This document shows, piece after piece, positions 13,055 through 26,265 of a stretch of 64,000 bases of DNA (its first letter is position 1; every line of letters begins with the position of its first letter). Location: positions 11,250,316-11,314,315 of the forward strand of contig NC_134955.1 of NCBI RefSeq assembly GCF_965638725.1, read 5' to 3'. Both the position numbers and the translations under genes were made by a program. The notes beneath the pieces were generated by a model. That model saw only the letters and a program-made list of their open reading frames with translations, ran no database searches and was not told where the DNA came from. This DNA comes from Aptenodytes patagonicus. Its lineage: Eukaryota > Chordata > Aves > Sphenisciformes > Spheniscidae.

Positions 13055-16000
13055 ATGGACTCTAATTTCCTCATTTTTAAAATGTGTAATTTCTTGCAGC
13101 TATGCTTATGATTCAGTCTGACAGAACCGCTTCACTCTTTCCACTACATTTTCAAGCCTTAACATAGTGTGTGCCTGATTTAGTCCTTAAGCTCTGCACA
13201 CTCTGACTTGATCCATGTATGCACCTCTTTGAGCACGTGAATGGTTTCTTGACTTGTCTACTTGACTTGTCTACTTGCATGCTTATTGTTAAGCGAGGAA
13301 TTAAGTGGTTTGTCAGAATGATCCCAAGTGCTTAGCATCTGAACAGCATGAATTTTTACTCGGTTGAGTAAGAAAACTGTTCCCAGAGCTTCATCTCTCT
13401 ATCCATGCTAACTGCCTACATACGACTCTACTTTCCTGACAAAAGAATAAAATTTACAGACATTCTTCTCTCTGGGATTTATTACTGAAACTGGAGACCA
13501 ATGGTTTAAATTGGGGAATCAAATGAAGCAGAGCTGGTATACTAGTCATCTAGGGGTTAAGCTAATTTGTTAGTGCCCTTGCTGTTTCTTGCAGTCAGCC
13601 ACTATGCATCCACTCTTTAAATTCTGAAAAGAACACCGACCTTTAATCTGTGGTATTAGTTCCTTTGACAAAATGGAAGATTATGTCTTTTTCCCACAAG
13701 CCTTCATGCGAAGCTTAGCCACCTTCCATCTGGTCTGGCTAATTAAATGTAAGTTAACATTAAGTTAAGAGCCAGCTCCAGCCCACAGACCTTCTATTCT
13801 GCAACTGCAGATTTATTAATTGGCCAAACTATTTGAGTATTTAATTCCAATTTTTGATTACTTCTATTTTCTTCACTCTCTCATGAAAACAGGGAAATGT
13901 TTTTGAAGACATATTTGCATAATTTCAGCTCAGAAACACAAAACATTAAGACATGCTAATAAGATTCTGAGCAGCCATAAAATTGTCAGGTTTTTTTCTT
14001 CTGTATTTGACATGTTAATAAAGTACCGTCATAACAGTGTGAAGGATCTGCCTATTATGCACAAGATCTGGAATCGCTGGAGCTGTACACTTTTAAGCTG
14101 GCTGTGACCCACAATCTGGCCCTATATGTACTAAAACTAGAGCCAGTTGTTGTGTTCCTTATTCAGTCAAAACTTTCTTTGACCTTAATGGGCATTCTGT
14201 CTGAATGAAGAACAAAGGGATTAGATCTAATATGGGGAGTTACTAATTGTAATCATGCCCACAGTTAACTTTTGATAAAATTCATTTGGAAAACTGAAAA
14301 TGCAGAGAATCTACTAAGTCAAAATGGTGCTTTGCACTGTTTTATTTTTAATATTAACCCTACGTACGTCTTGTACCTAATCTGTTTTGCTGTATTTAAC
14401 ATTAGACGTTAGAGAGGAAAACTAGAAGCTTTAAGACTTTTAAAGTAAATAATGTGGCAAAGTTAGATTTATGAATTTGTTTTAACACATGATATTACTT
14501 TGAGAAAGATTGTTATTAAGTAAAACAGGTTAAACCTCTTCACCAAATCCTCCTTCTTTGGAATAGAGGCAAAGATCACATTAAGAAATACTATTTCTTC
14601 ATATATTCATCTAATATAATGCCTGCTGCAACAGTATGTAAAGCAAATTAAAAAATGCAAAACCCAGAAAATTTCTGCCTAGTTCACACAAACAAAAAAA
14701 TTAAACACCAAATGAGCTGTTGTTAAAAAAAAAACCCAAAAAAACAACCCAGTTAAAAGTTCAGTTTCATATAAAAATCTAAACTGTATCAAGACATGCA
14801 ACAGAGAGTTAAACAACAAAAACTGTGAATGGCACAAAGCGCTATCTAATGGAGCAAGACTAAACACTGAAATTAGGAGACCACTCCTTGTTTCCACTTC
14901 TTACCCTGCAAAAGATCACGTGAGTAAATCAACTCAATTCACCTTTTTCTGCCTCAGTTGCCTCAAGCAGACGGTATGGATAGAACAAACATTTCTCCCT
15001 TTCTGTCCTCACTCAAAAATTCTCAGGTGTTTAGAAATGCCCAGACGAAGATGTTCTGTGTAAGAGCAGACTATTAGCAGCTATTATTATGTTGGAAATA
15101 GAAATGGACAAGTAATTCACTTCTAAGAGACTCTGAAAACAAAAATGCTGTTGTTACAGAGTGCAAGACCAACAACAGACACAAAGCGTTTTTTATTAGG
15201 TTTAGCTATAATATGGGATTTTCTTATCAACTTATTCTGTTCTCTCCCCTACCCATTAAATTTTAATGACCTGCTTGATAAAAACCTTTCTCATGAACCT
15301 TTGAATCTGTTTTATCCTCTGCCTAGCTTACTTTACATTTCTGCTCTTACTGTACACACCAGCGCTGTGTTCTCTGTAGCTTACCCTGGGAATGCTGTTC
15401 TGCACATAGAGTTGTTACCTTTTACTCAGACAAAAGCAACATAGCTCAGAACGTCTGAAAAAATCCCCTGGGGGTAACTCCTTAAAAAATGAAATATGAG
15501 AATCAAAATGCCATCTAAATTTACTAGTCCTACTCTAAGACCAGACACAGTCTTCTTCCAAAGACCCATTAAGATTCAGTTCATATTCAAAATACCAGAC
15601 CTGCAATACAGTGAAATGCTGAGCTCCATTCTGACACACTTCTAGCTGATTCCTGTGAACTAATTCCTGGCACTTACTCTGCTCACACCAGCTTTCCTCG
15701 TGAACTGGAGCCACCTTGTGCCCTGTAGAGCACCTGCACCCTGCTGTCCATTTAGGAAAATGTTTATTTACAAAGCATACTGGCATTCTGTGCATGTATG
15801 CAAGAAAAACACCTAAAAAATATTTATTCGGATTCTATCTAAATTGTTACATTTGTGAGTAACTGTTTCAAGTCAGTTAAACATGAACAAAATTATAAAG
15901 ATGCAAATCAACTGGATGCTGATTTTTTTTTTCCAATCGAACCCACCACTGCAATGAGTTTTTAGGAAGTATGTAAGACACTAAGTCACTCTGAACACTC

Positions 16001-19000
16001 GTGGTATCACAAGGAACACCACCACTATTTTCCAGTTTATTATCTGTTCTTACCCATAATTGAGAATTAGAACAAAGCAGGGACAAGAATCCAAGACCAT
16101 GAGCTGCTTTGCTGCATGTTTTATTTTGCAGTAAAATAGTAAAGTCTCTTCCTCTATAGTAATGAATTTGAGTGCACAGCATACGGCCTTAAAATGTTTA
16201 CAAGTGCTACAGTTCAGATTTGGCCTCTAGCCTTAAAAATTCAAATCCAGCTTTGAAACATCCCCAAAACTCAAGTGTTTAATTTTTTTTTGTCTCGTTA
16301 TAAAATAGGGATCACATGAATCAAATAGATCTGGACATATTTCCAGAGGCTACTGGGGCAAATTCTGACTCAGGGCCAAATCTACCATATTGATGTTCTT
16401 TTATTCTAACAGGATCAATATCAAATGTGTTGAGGGTATGAGAGTACTGAGCCAATACATACTTCCTTTCCTTCTCAAAGCCAGGGTGATTTTCTCTATT
16501 CCAAGGGGGGAGGACAGATGTGATCACACCTTCTAGTAAAATTAATACACATCATTTAAACACATGGGACCTGACATTTCTTCTTAAGCCTGAAAGCACA
16601 GGCCACAGAAAAAAAACCCAAACCCTGAACTACATAGTTACAACAAAAACTGTTCTGGCCTTTTACCATTCTTCTTCTTCATGCACTCTGACGACAAGTT
16701 AGGCATATCATCTTTTGAATCTGGTACTGCAATACATTATACTGCATTTACTCTGAGCACTCTGACATTATCATTATCTTCTTTTGTGCCCGACAGCAAC
16801 TGCAGCTCCTATAATGCCATTATTGTAATTAAGAACAATCTGAACCATTGACAGCATTGCCTCGTTTGCCCTAGAATCCCCTGTGCATTAGTGTTCTTCT
16901 AAACCAATATTTCACTATTAATAGTTTGCTGCTTTAGAACTGCCTACGGTTAAAAGAAAAAAAATTATTAGGCCTCAGCCTAAGTTGATGGTCGAAGAAG
17001 AAACTTGTTAAGAAAAAAATAAATGAAGGGCTGTACATTGGCAAACTGTTAACGCTTTTCTTTACACACACTGAAAATGGATTCACACCCTGCCAACCTA
17101 TTCAGGCCGTTACCCAGGTGAGGAAGCTTATTTTGGCCTGCTTCAAAAGGACCACCTGTACAGATACAAAAGAAAACATCTCTCCCTTCTCCCACTAAAT
17201 GTACCCAAAGTACTTCTCTGTCTAAACTCTCCCTTTCATTAATCCAGCTCACAGCTGGATAAGTAGGGCGCAGCAATTTAGACATTCTTGTCTGGGAAAT
17301 TCTGACCTTAGCACCTACTCTTGCTGCACACGTGCTCTCCAGGCTGCCTGTACCCCTGTCCATCTGTTTGCAAAGTATGACGCCTGCTTGTTTGCTGAGC
17401 CAGGAAGGTGGTCCACCATAGCCCTATGATTGCTTAACACCCAAGTCTTTGACTGTCTGTAATTCCAGGGAAACAATCAATCGTGACCTGAAGAAGTGCA
17501 GGTACAACTGGCAGGACAGCACTGACACAGTAATGTGCAACTCTTAGAAGCTATGGCCACAAAGCCCATGGCCAGGCAATGAGAAGCAACTTACTTACAT
17601 TTTTTCCTCCACGGTAAATGAGAAGCTGGAGTATTAAGACCTAACATAAAAGAAACCAGCGGTCATTACCTGCACACTATCTGAAAAGGGCTATGTTGAA
17701 GTCTACCTATTGAACATCACTGGCAACATGGAGCTTTATCTATTTTTAGTAGATATGAACACAGGAAAGCACTATATGAAAACGACCAAAGAAACATGGC
17801 TAGTGGAAAAAGTTGGTATCTCCAAAGGATAATACAGAAAAACACATATGAAAAAAATTATTTCATAACTCCCTTTCTCCATCCTGTTTCTAGCATAGTT
17901 AACTTCACCTGAACTGTTTGCTTGTGCACTGCTGCAGCCACCAAAGCCAAGAGGCCAGCTCTAATTAGAGCACTTAAAAGTTGTCTTACTGCACGCAAAG
18001 GCAGGCAAGAGATTCAGGTACTACATGAGACTTCAGTACAAATACTAAAGATGCGGTGATGGATTTTTCTTCTTGTGAACACCCATTCCATTAAAAAATG
18101 ATGAACCCTATACTAAAGAAACATTCAGGAAATTATAATGTTTAGACTACATTTAGAATTTTTGATACTTTCAAAGCTTTTGCAGTATGAGACTGTATTT
18201 TCATGTCTGGAACACCTCTCCCATTCTGGAGATGAACAGCTGCTCCCCACTTTACCATGCCTTTCAGCCTCTGCTCAGAGCTTTTGAAGGGAGACAGTGG
18301 CCACTGACAATTGTTGCACTCCTTCTTCTACCACCCTGACTAAAGTCCCTTTTTCCAAGTGGAATTTCATAGGTTTCACTATGAATAAAGGTTAATCTCA
18401 CCCACCACTGGGTCAATGCCATAGACTGCTCTATCACTCCATAGGAAGGGAAAAGAACAGAATCAGCTCTATGCTAAGCAGAAATAAGAGAAGCCAAAAG
18501 GACTTAACCACGACTATAACTACCAAGAATGAATCACAGAAATATATATTCCAGGTGTTTTCTTTTGCAAAAATAATTATCTAAGAAAAACAAGATGAGT
18601 AAGATATTGTCAACCATGTTACACTATGTGGTGCTTAACACAAACATCAATAAGAAGTCATGAAGAGAAATGAAAAGACTAAAAGAAAAGCAGTATTGCT
18701 AACTCATGACCAATGTGCTCTCTTTAATTTTGTATTAAATCCACATATATGGTAAGAACGTGTTATAGCACCACATGCAATTATTCCACACGGACTACTA
18801 CAAAACTAAAAGGAAAGCAGAACATTTGGGAGACTGTAGAGCCTTGTTACTTAACCCTGCAATTCTTTAGTATTTTCAGTAAGATCATCACTTGGTTGAA
18901 CAGTGGCACAGTCTAGAGCCAGGTGCAGGATTAGGGTGAACAGATGGTGGCTAATCTTCCTAATACAGCTCTGCCAATACAACTCACTCTTGACCAGTTA

Positions 19001-19190
19001 CATCCATGTTTTTCTTTTTTTTTCTGGCCTTTGGTTTTCCCTGGCCTGAGCACAGGTTGTCAAGGGGTAGTTGCATGGTAGGCTAAGGATTCACATAAGG
19101 GTGCTGATCTGATTTTGCTTTTGGTCCAAGATATCTTTTGTTTGTATTTCAGTCTGGTCACCAAAGTGAATTAACTCACTGGCACGCTCA

Positions 19191-19209
19191 ACACACACAC
19201 ACACACACC
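19191..19209. repeat. AC microsatellite
   Basis: Nine AC units without interruption. Confidence 0.95.
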
Positions 19210-20744
19210 CCCAATCCCAAAGAGGGACATGGGTATTAAAACCAAGTAATGTTATCTATTAATAAGTATTAGCACACCAAACAGAAAACGTATGACGATA
19301 CTTATAAAGAGCAAGGCTCTGAGTGCCTTGCTACTCAGTGCTCTGAGTACAGCTACACACTCAAAGAAGCACAAGAACTATGAGTTGGAGAAGGCACAAG
19401 GAATACACAGAGAGCAAGCTAAGCCTTCAGCCCCACCCCAGCCCTGCGTTTGGAAGAGCTGCAAGTGAAAATGTGAAGCACTGCAAAATATCCTGCCTTC
19501 CAACTCATCCTCTGTCACGCAAAATGGCATCACACTGCTCCCAGCACAGCACTGACTGTACCTAGTGCAGTGTTAACTGCCCTTTCAAGGGTCATCTCTT
19601 TTGGTTTCGGCTGCAGTTTAGCTAAGAAAATAGCCTATCATTAGGGACACAAGTCAACAGCACCGTGTATTTTAATAGAAACTGGTGTGGGGAGGAAAAG
19701 GAAGAGGACAGAAGCAGCAGATGGGAAAGCAACAATATTTTAGGTACACCTCAACCACTGCTTTTCTAAAGCTTCACTTCACAAAGAACTGTGCCCCTAC
19801 AACTGCTGATTTCGCCTTCAGTGACATCAGCATTTTGCTGAAAAAGACTGCAGAACTCTGTGGATTAAGTTAATAGGAAGCACTTGATCTCAGATACAGT
19901 GAAATAACAAAAGAACTGGACTGTCCTTATCTTAATCTCAGTGAGAAAGGCAGAGAGACCAGTATTAAACTATTTGGTCTGCAGGGAGGGCATGGTTTAC
20001 TGGTTGCGGAAGGCATTAAAGAGAGAAAAGAAAAAGTAGGATATATCCCAGAGATTCTGTCCAAGGGAGATTCATAGAAGCACAGACCTGCACTTACAAG
20101 AAGCTGCCTTTAAGCTGAGGGGTTTCAGAAGATGTAGAACCCCACAAGCAGTAATCAAACCCAGCGAGAACTTTTCTCTTTGTCAGTCTTGGTGTCTTGG
20201 TCTTCTCTTACCTTCAGGGCAGATTCCTTAAATGGCAAGGGAAATGTTGGAGTTCTAAAATTACAGATTCTCTTGACAGCACGCTTACTTTACTGAGGAT
20301 GAAAATGAGAACTTCATATTTACTCTTTTCTACAGCTTCACTTGGTTATATCCACCTTCACGTTGAAGTCTAGATGCATGTTTTTATGAGTCTGATATCA
20401 GGGATAGCGTATTTTAAATCTGGAGATGTAAAGAAAAAATTAACATTGAAATAAAGGTACATCGGTCTGAGCTGGTCTCTAGCTGTTTTTTTCTTCTTTC
20501 CATGGCTTTGTCCTGTAATTTGGAAGCACTGGAGGCTCTTCAGCCACTTGTTTAATGCTGATTTTACTTCACCACTTTAATCTTTTTTACCTTTCATCTA
20601 GATAATTGCTATGCATCTAGCCAATTACAGCAGATACTGAAAAGAACTGACAGAGTATGCTGTCACCATGCCTTCATCACACCTGGCCAGTCGGAGGTAT
20701 GAGCTTGGTGGACCAGACCAGTCCACCTTCCCTCAGTTGAGATC

Positions 20745-20820
20745 CTGAACCATCAGACACCTGAATCTCTAGATGATGTCCAGAGGTCCCTTCCAATTGT
20801 AACTATTCAGTAATTCTGCA
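20745..20820 (+). mobile_element. CR1 tail fragment
   Basis: The stretch TGATGTCCAGAGGTCCCTTC followed by an AACTATTCAGTAATTCTG ending resembles the CR1 3' UTR. Nothing upstream is clearly CR1, so this is a short or strongly decayed insertion. Confidence 0.65.
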
Positions 20821-21389
20821 ACCCAAGCTTGTCAGTGTCTATGACAGCACAGTCCAGCTGGCAGCTTGTAGCCACCACCCCTTCCCCACAGATGGGGAAC
20901 AGCTGCTGTAGCAACAAGCACTGCCAAACCACCAAGCACTTTCATCCATGTCTGCTCACAGCACCCTAAAGAGCTCAGCAGTGACCGCTGCGACCAAGGC
21001 AGCGCAAGGAGAGGGGGGTGCAGCTGCTGCTGAAGGGAGAAGAGGAGAGGAAGGGATGGACACAGTCTTACAGAAGACATCCTCCCTCCCCCTGCCCTCC
21101 AGCCCTGTCCCTCCTCCCAGTCCAGCAGCACCTCAGAGAGCAACTGCTTTCTGCAGCCAGACCCCTTGCTCTGCTCCTCTTCACACCCCCCTTCCTTTAA
21201 TCCGTTCCGTGCATGTTTAGTTTTATCCTGTATGAAACCTATAGGCTTAGATGATGAAGAAACTGCTCAAATGGGAAAAACACAGGAATAAAAGCCATAC
21301 TTCTGTAACAGCTAACTTGCCCACATTATCTAAGGCTGCTTTTGGAAGTCAAATGCCAAGACAGAGTTCAGTGGCTGCTGCATGCAGGT

Positions 21390-21780
21390 AGTCAGAGAAC
21401 AACGGAATTAATGGTCGTATTGGGTCAGAACAGCAGATCAAAGTCCAGGGTCCTGGCCCCTGGCAGAAATGCATTCTTAACAATACAAACAGGGAGAAGC
21501 AAACCAACAGAATTTTTTCCCTTGGTATAAGCTTCCTAATAGCTGTGGATTTCATGACAGGTATTTAATGATTTCTGAATCTGAAATGTCTGTGATGGCC
21601 TACATGATTCGCATGTGGGCCACTGCAGACATTTTTTCTTTTTTCATCTAGAATCCACCCAGACCCATTTTTAGCACCCCTCCCTTTTAAAAAATATTTC
21701 TGGCATCCAAAACATCCTATAGCAGTAAGTTTCACAACTTAGCATAGAGTAAAAAAAAAAATTCTGTGTCCCTTTAGTTA
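21390..21780 (+). repeat. Ancient sauropsid interspersed repeat, decayed
   Basis: Blocks TATTGGGTCAGAACAGCAGA, then CTGGCATCCAAAACATCCTA and AGCAGTAAGTTTCACAACTT resemble a widespread old repeat of reptiles and birds (LINE 3'-tail type). The same family seems to be present at 57.7 kb. I cannot name the Repbase family with confidence. Confidence 0.4.
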
Positions 21781-24700
21781 GTTCAAAAGCAACTGGATGG
21801 ACTTAATGACTGGGGGTGCTCTTGTGGGAACAGGCAGGAGAGCCTGGCTGTGTGTCCTCTTCATACACATCCCCTACTGAACGCATGGGTCCTCCCGCCT
21901 CCAGTGAGACACCACCATGGGCTCCTTTGCCTCCTCTCTGGCAGAGGAGAGGTTGGCAGTACTGTGTTTTGTGCTAATCTCGACACTGTCAGCACTTTTT
22001 ACGTATCCTGTTTTACAATCCTGTATGATCTAACCCCTTCACATATGTTTACACATGCTTGGAGACATTCACATAAAGCAGGCACTGATACGCTCAGCTC
22101 TACCATGATATGGTACCTATGGATATAGACTCAATAACCTGTCTGGCAAAAATGCGGGCATCTGGGACTCATGCGTTCCTACACATTTGATTGCTATAGA
22201 TGAAACACATGGACGAAGCATAATTGGACTGGGCCCTACATGAATATTTGGTTTTAAAAAGTGACTTTTTTTAGAATAAGTTTGGATTATCTTTGACTTC
22301 TGAGATTCAGAAATACATTCACAGGTAACATTTTCATATTTTTCTCTGAACCAACCAGAGCCAAAGCCTATTTAAAAAAACAGAAAAAAAAAGAAAAAAA
22401 GTCTCTTGAAACCAAAACCAAAGAGAAAATGCATTAGATAAAATTCCCAATGACATCAGGAGTCCTAGAAAAACTGAAACGCCAGAAATAATGTTAAAAT
22501 GCAGATTACAGGAGAAAAAGCCAGGAAAATATGCAAGGTATACAGATAAAGAACTCTAGGTTGCAAATTATTGCATGCAGGGGCTCTTTGCACTGTTTGT
22601 GAAAGTATAGTGCCTAACATAATAGGACCTGGCCCTCAGTTTAGCCACATATAAACAATAATAGATGCTTAATAGTGTCTTACAGATAACAGCTAACAGT
22701 GCTGATTAGTTTCCGTTTATTGCAGAGAGCAGCACTTGTGGGAAGAGGAGGCAGAGGCAGGAAGGCGAGAGGCAGACTCAAAAGCTATCAAGGCTACAGC
22801 AGTTACTCTTTCACCCGTACAAACCCAGCACAGCACGGCTTGACAGATGACGAACAGCTTCAAGCATGCTGGAGCTGTCATTTACATATATGCCCGAGAG
22901 CTGCATCTGGAGGGCTACTGCCATCCCAGCATAAGCAACAGTTGGGTATTCTGTCTACACTGACAGAAGCGTTTCAGAGGCAATTATCTTTCTTTCTACC
23001 GAGCAATCCCTTCAATGGTCAGAGCAGAGAGGTCTCCCCAGATATCCCTTGACAATTTGGATTCAAAGGATGGAAACAAAACCCCAGTGCTCTCCTCTTG
23101 AGCAGTTTGTCTTCCTTTCATACGCTGTAGATATCCTCAGAAGGCTCGTAGCAATGAAATGACAACAAACAAAGCAGGTGAGTCTTCCCTCTTTTTCTTT
23201 TTGCTTTCCACGTTCCTTCCACTTAACAGAAGTATTTTTTCTACTTAACAGAACTTGCTCCAAGGCAATAATTATTTCAATGGTGGTACTAATAGGTTTT
23301 GTCCAGCATCAGCTACGCAGCTGTCTATAATGTGTCTGTGGCATTACACCACGGACATGGGAATATGTAACACAGTATATAGGAGAAAGACTATAAGCAC
23401 ATTTCAGTTGCTACACACTAAGGTTGGAGGTAAAGCGCATTATGTCAAACACCAAAAACAGCTGTTTAGCTATTCTGATGGCACAAGAAAGCCTAGGATC
23501 GATGTACTGATATGCTGCAGTAGAAGACAGAAATTCAGAAGTACTGATGTAAGAGTGATGACAAAGCCTTCCCCACGTCATTTCTTTTTCACAGAAAACA
23601 CTATATGCTATCTTCAAAGCACTAGTATGAAATTTGCATTCATTTTCATCGTTTGCACTACGTATTAGCAAATACAATGGTAGGACATATATCAGTTCTT
23701 CTTTCAGCTTCATCTGCATTTTAAATATAGCATCAGGTGAGAGCAGTAGAAAAGAAAAAGCCTGCAAAGCATTTAAGCTAGTCTAGAATCTCACATGAGA
23801 AACAGACAAGCAAAACAAAAGTCAACTGATACAAAAAAAATAGTCCTTTGCACCAGTAGCGCATTACTCTACTCAAAAAGAAGTTGCAGAAGCAGGTCTG
23901 AAGAAAATAATTTAAATATGTCAATTAAAATTCAACAGAACACTTCTTGTATACTAAAAAATATATTTATTTCATAGTAAAATGCCCATAGCCAGACCAA
24001 GGCATGATCTCTCATACAACAAGGCATTTTAGTCATGGATTCCAGAAAGACAAAAATTTTACTTAAAACACCTGAAGAGCTCCCATCACCTTACATTTAT
24101 TCTTAATTTGTATTTTTAATTTGTTCTAATTTCATATTATTCTGTGAAAGGCATGATGGCAACAAAGTAAAGATTAAGAAACTGAAGGTTATTATCAAGA
24201 AATAGCAGAATCTACAATATTTTACACTGTTAACAGTGTATTCTCTACAGAGAACAGCCTACTGTGACCTCAAATATCAAAATGAAATCAAAACAAGACA
24301 TACAAAAGAAAAAGAAGAAATATCATAAGTGGAAGCTAGAAGAAAATTCATTCCTTCTCCTGCCCATCAACACAAAATAAACTAGGCAGAAGAGCAGTCA
24401 AATTACTGAAATTGATGTCGTATCAATTGGAAAATCAACTGAGCCCATACAATGAGCAGTAATTGCTCTCTACCAAAATCATGGGTCCAAGCTGTCTGTT
24501 TCCCATCTGCTCCTACGCAATTTAAGCAATTCTGAACTTTGTTCTCTGTTCCCAAATGTGTCACAGATTTATTAGCATGTCAGGGGCCAATTCTTAAGAT
24601 TCTCCACTAAGGTAAACTATTAGGAGGAGTGAAATTTCTGTGTCTACAATTGCCAGGCCAGGAAAATTCAAGGAGGACAACCACACATGACCTTACTGAA

Positions 24701-25266
24701 CCCACCATGAAAAATTCATAAGATAACACAACACACACCCCTACATCTAAATAAAGAGGTCATTCTGTTCTCTCCTTGCACTTGTATAAAGATATGTCTA
24801 GTACACAATGCAAACTACTATGAGGAGCTTACAAAAAATTTTAATTTGTGGTTGTTTTTTGCTAATACAATGCAACTCCATCATGCATCTTAACTCCTGC
24901 CAGATAAGGGCTGGAATCCTCCAGTAGCATATATGGGGTGGCTAAGTCTTTGAATGCTTTTCAGGAATGAAAGGGATGGAATCTTACTATGAACTACAAA
25001 TAATTTTTGCATACGACAGTTCAGTCGTAAACTGGTCATCAAATATTCTAGTATTATCTCACAATTTTCTCATTAGATAAAAAGCTAATTATAATTAATT
25101 CCAAACATATTTAATCATTCATAATTTTTGTTACCTTAACAGAATTTATACACTATTGAAAGATGCAGCTGTTCATGCTCTCACAGGAAAGACTAAAGTA
25201 CAATGTTCTCATACTTGAATTACACCAATGGCGATGGGATACTGTAAACGAAAACCAGGCTAAGAT

Positions 25267-26265
25267 CATAGAACCATAGAATCATTAAGGTGGGAAGAGA
25301 CCTCTAAGATCATCGAGGCCAACCGTCAACCCAACACCACCATGCCCACTAAACCATGTCCCTAAGTGCCTCATCTACTCGTCTTTTAAATACGTCCAGG
25401 GATGGGGACTCAACCACTTCCCTGGGCAGCCTGTTCCAATGTTTCACCACTCTTTCAGTAAAGAAATTTTTCCTCATGTCCAATCTAAACCTCCCCTGGC
25501 GCAACTGGAGGCCATTTCCTCTCATCCTATCGCTAGTTACTTGGGAGAAGAGACCAGCACCCACCTCGCTACAACCTCCTTTCAGGTAGTTGTAGAGACC
25601 CATAAGGTCTCCCCTCAGCCTCCTCTTCTCCAGGCTAAACAACCCCAGTTCCCTCAGCCGCTCCTCAGAAGACTTGTTCTCCAGACCCTTCACCAGCCTC
25701 GTTGCCCTTCTCTGGACACGCTCCAGCACCTCAACGTCCTTCTTGTAGTGAGGGGCCCAAAACTGAACACAGTATTCGAGGGGCAGCCTCACCAGTGCCG
25801 ACTACAGGGGCACGAGCACTTCCCTACTCCTGCTGGCCACACTATTTCTGATACAGGCCAGGATGCCATTGGCCTTCTTGGCCGCCTGGGCACACTGCCG
25901 GCTCATGTTCAGCCGGCTGTCAACCAGCACCCCCAGGTCCTTTTCCGACAGGCAGCTTTCCAGCCCCTCTTCCCCAAGCCTGTAGCGTTGCATGGGGTTG
26001 TTGTGGCCGAAGTGCAGGACCTAGCACTTGGCCTTGTTGAACCTCATACAGTTGGCCTCGGCCCATCGATCCAGTCTGTCCAGGTCCCTCTGCAGAGCCT
26101 TCCTACCCTCAAGCAGATCAACACTCCCACCCAACTTGGTGTCATCTGCAAACTTACTGAGGGTGCACTCGATCCCCTCATCCAGATCATTGATAAAGAT
26201 ATTGAACAAGACCGGCCCCAAAACTGAGCCCTGGGGAACACCACTCGTGACCGACCGTGATCCTA
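25267..26265 (-). mobile_element. CR1 LINE, 5'-truncated, with broken reverse transcriptase
   Basis: This is the 3' end of a CR1 non-LTR retrotransposon. The minus strand encodes the C-terminal part of ORF2: the reverse-transcriptase block [14 protein letters not shown], the catalytic FADD motif ([10 protein letters not shown]) and the conserved tail ending near [19 protein letters not shown]. The frame is open across about 900 bp except for two in-frame TAG stops at about 26,021-26,023 and 25,802-25,804. There is no frameshift. The 3' end is the CR1-type short tail (ATTCTATG..-like, plus-strand ATCATAGAACCATAGAATCA). The 5' cut falls just before the SGVPQGS block. The few disruptions suggest a fairly recent copy. 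It cannot move by itself. Confidence 0.93.

Noticed and set aside
17049..17363. 104-codon minus-strand ORF in PARVA intron 1
   Set aside because: No domain, no splice-site pair in phase with PARVA, and length within chance for this amount of sequence.
20832..21220. ORFs of 60-103 codons on both strands in a GC-richer patch
   Set aside because: Several frames are open at once on both strands, typical of local composition. No family resemblance.
25439..26227. 262-codon ORF on the plus strand
   Set aside because: It is the antisense shadow of the CR1 reverse-transcriptase frame on the minus strand.
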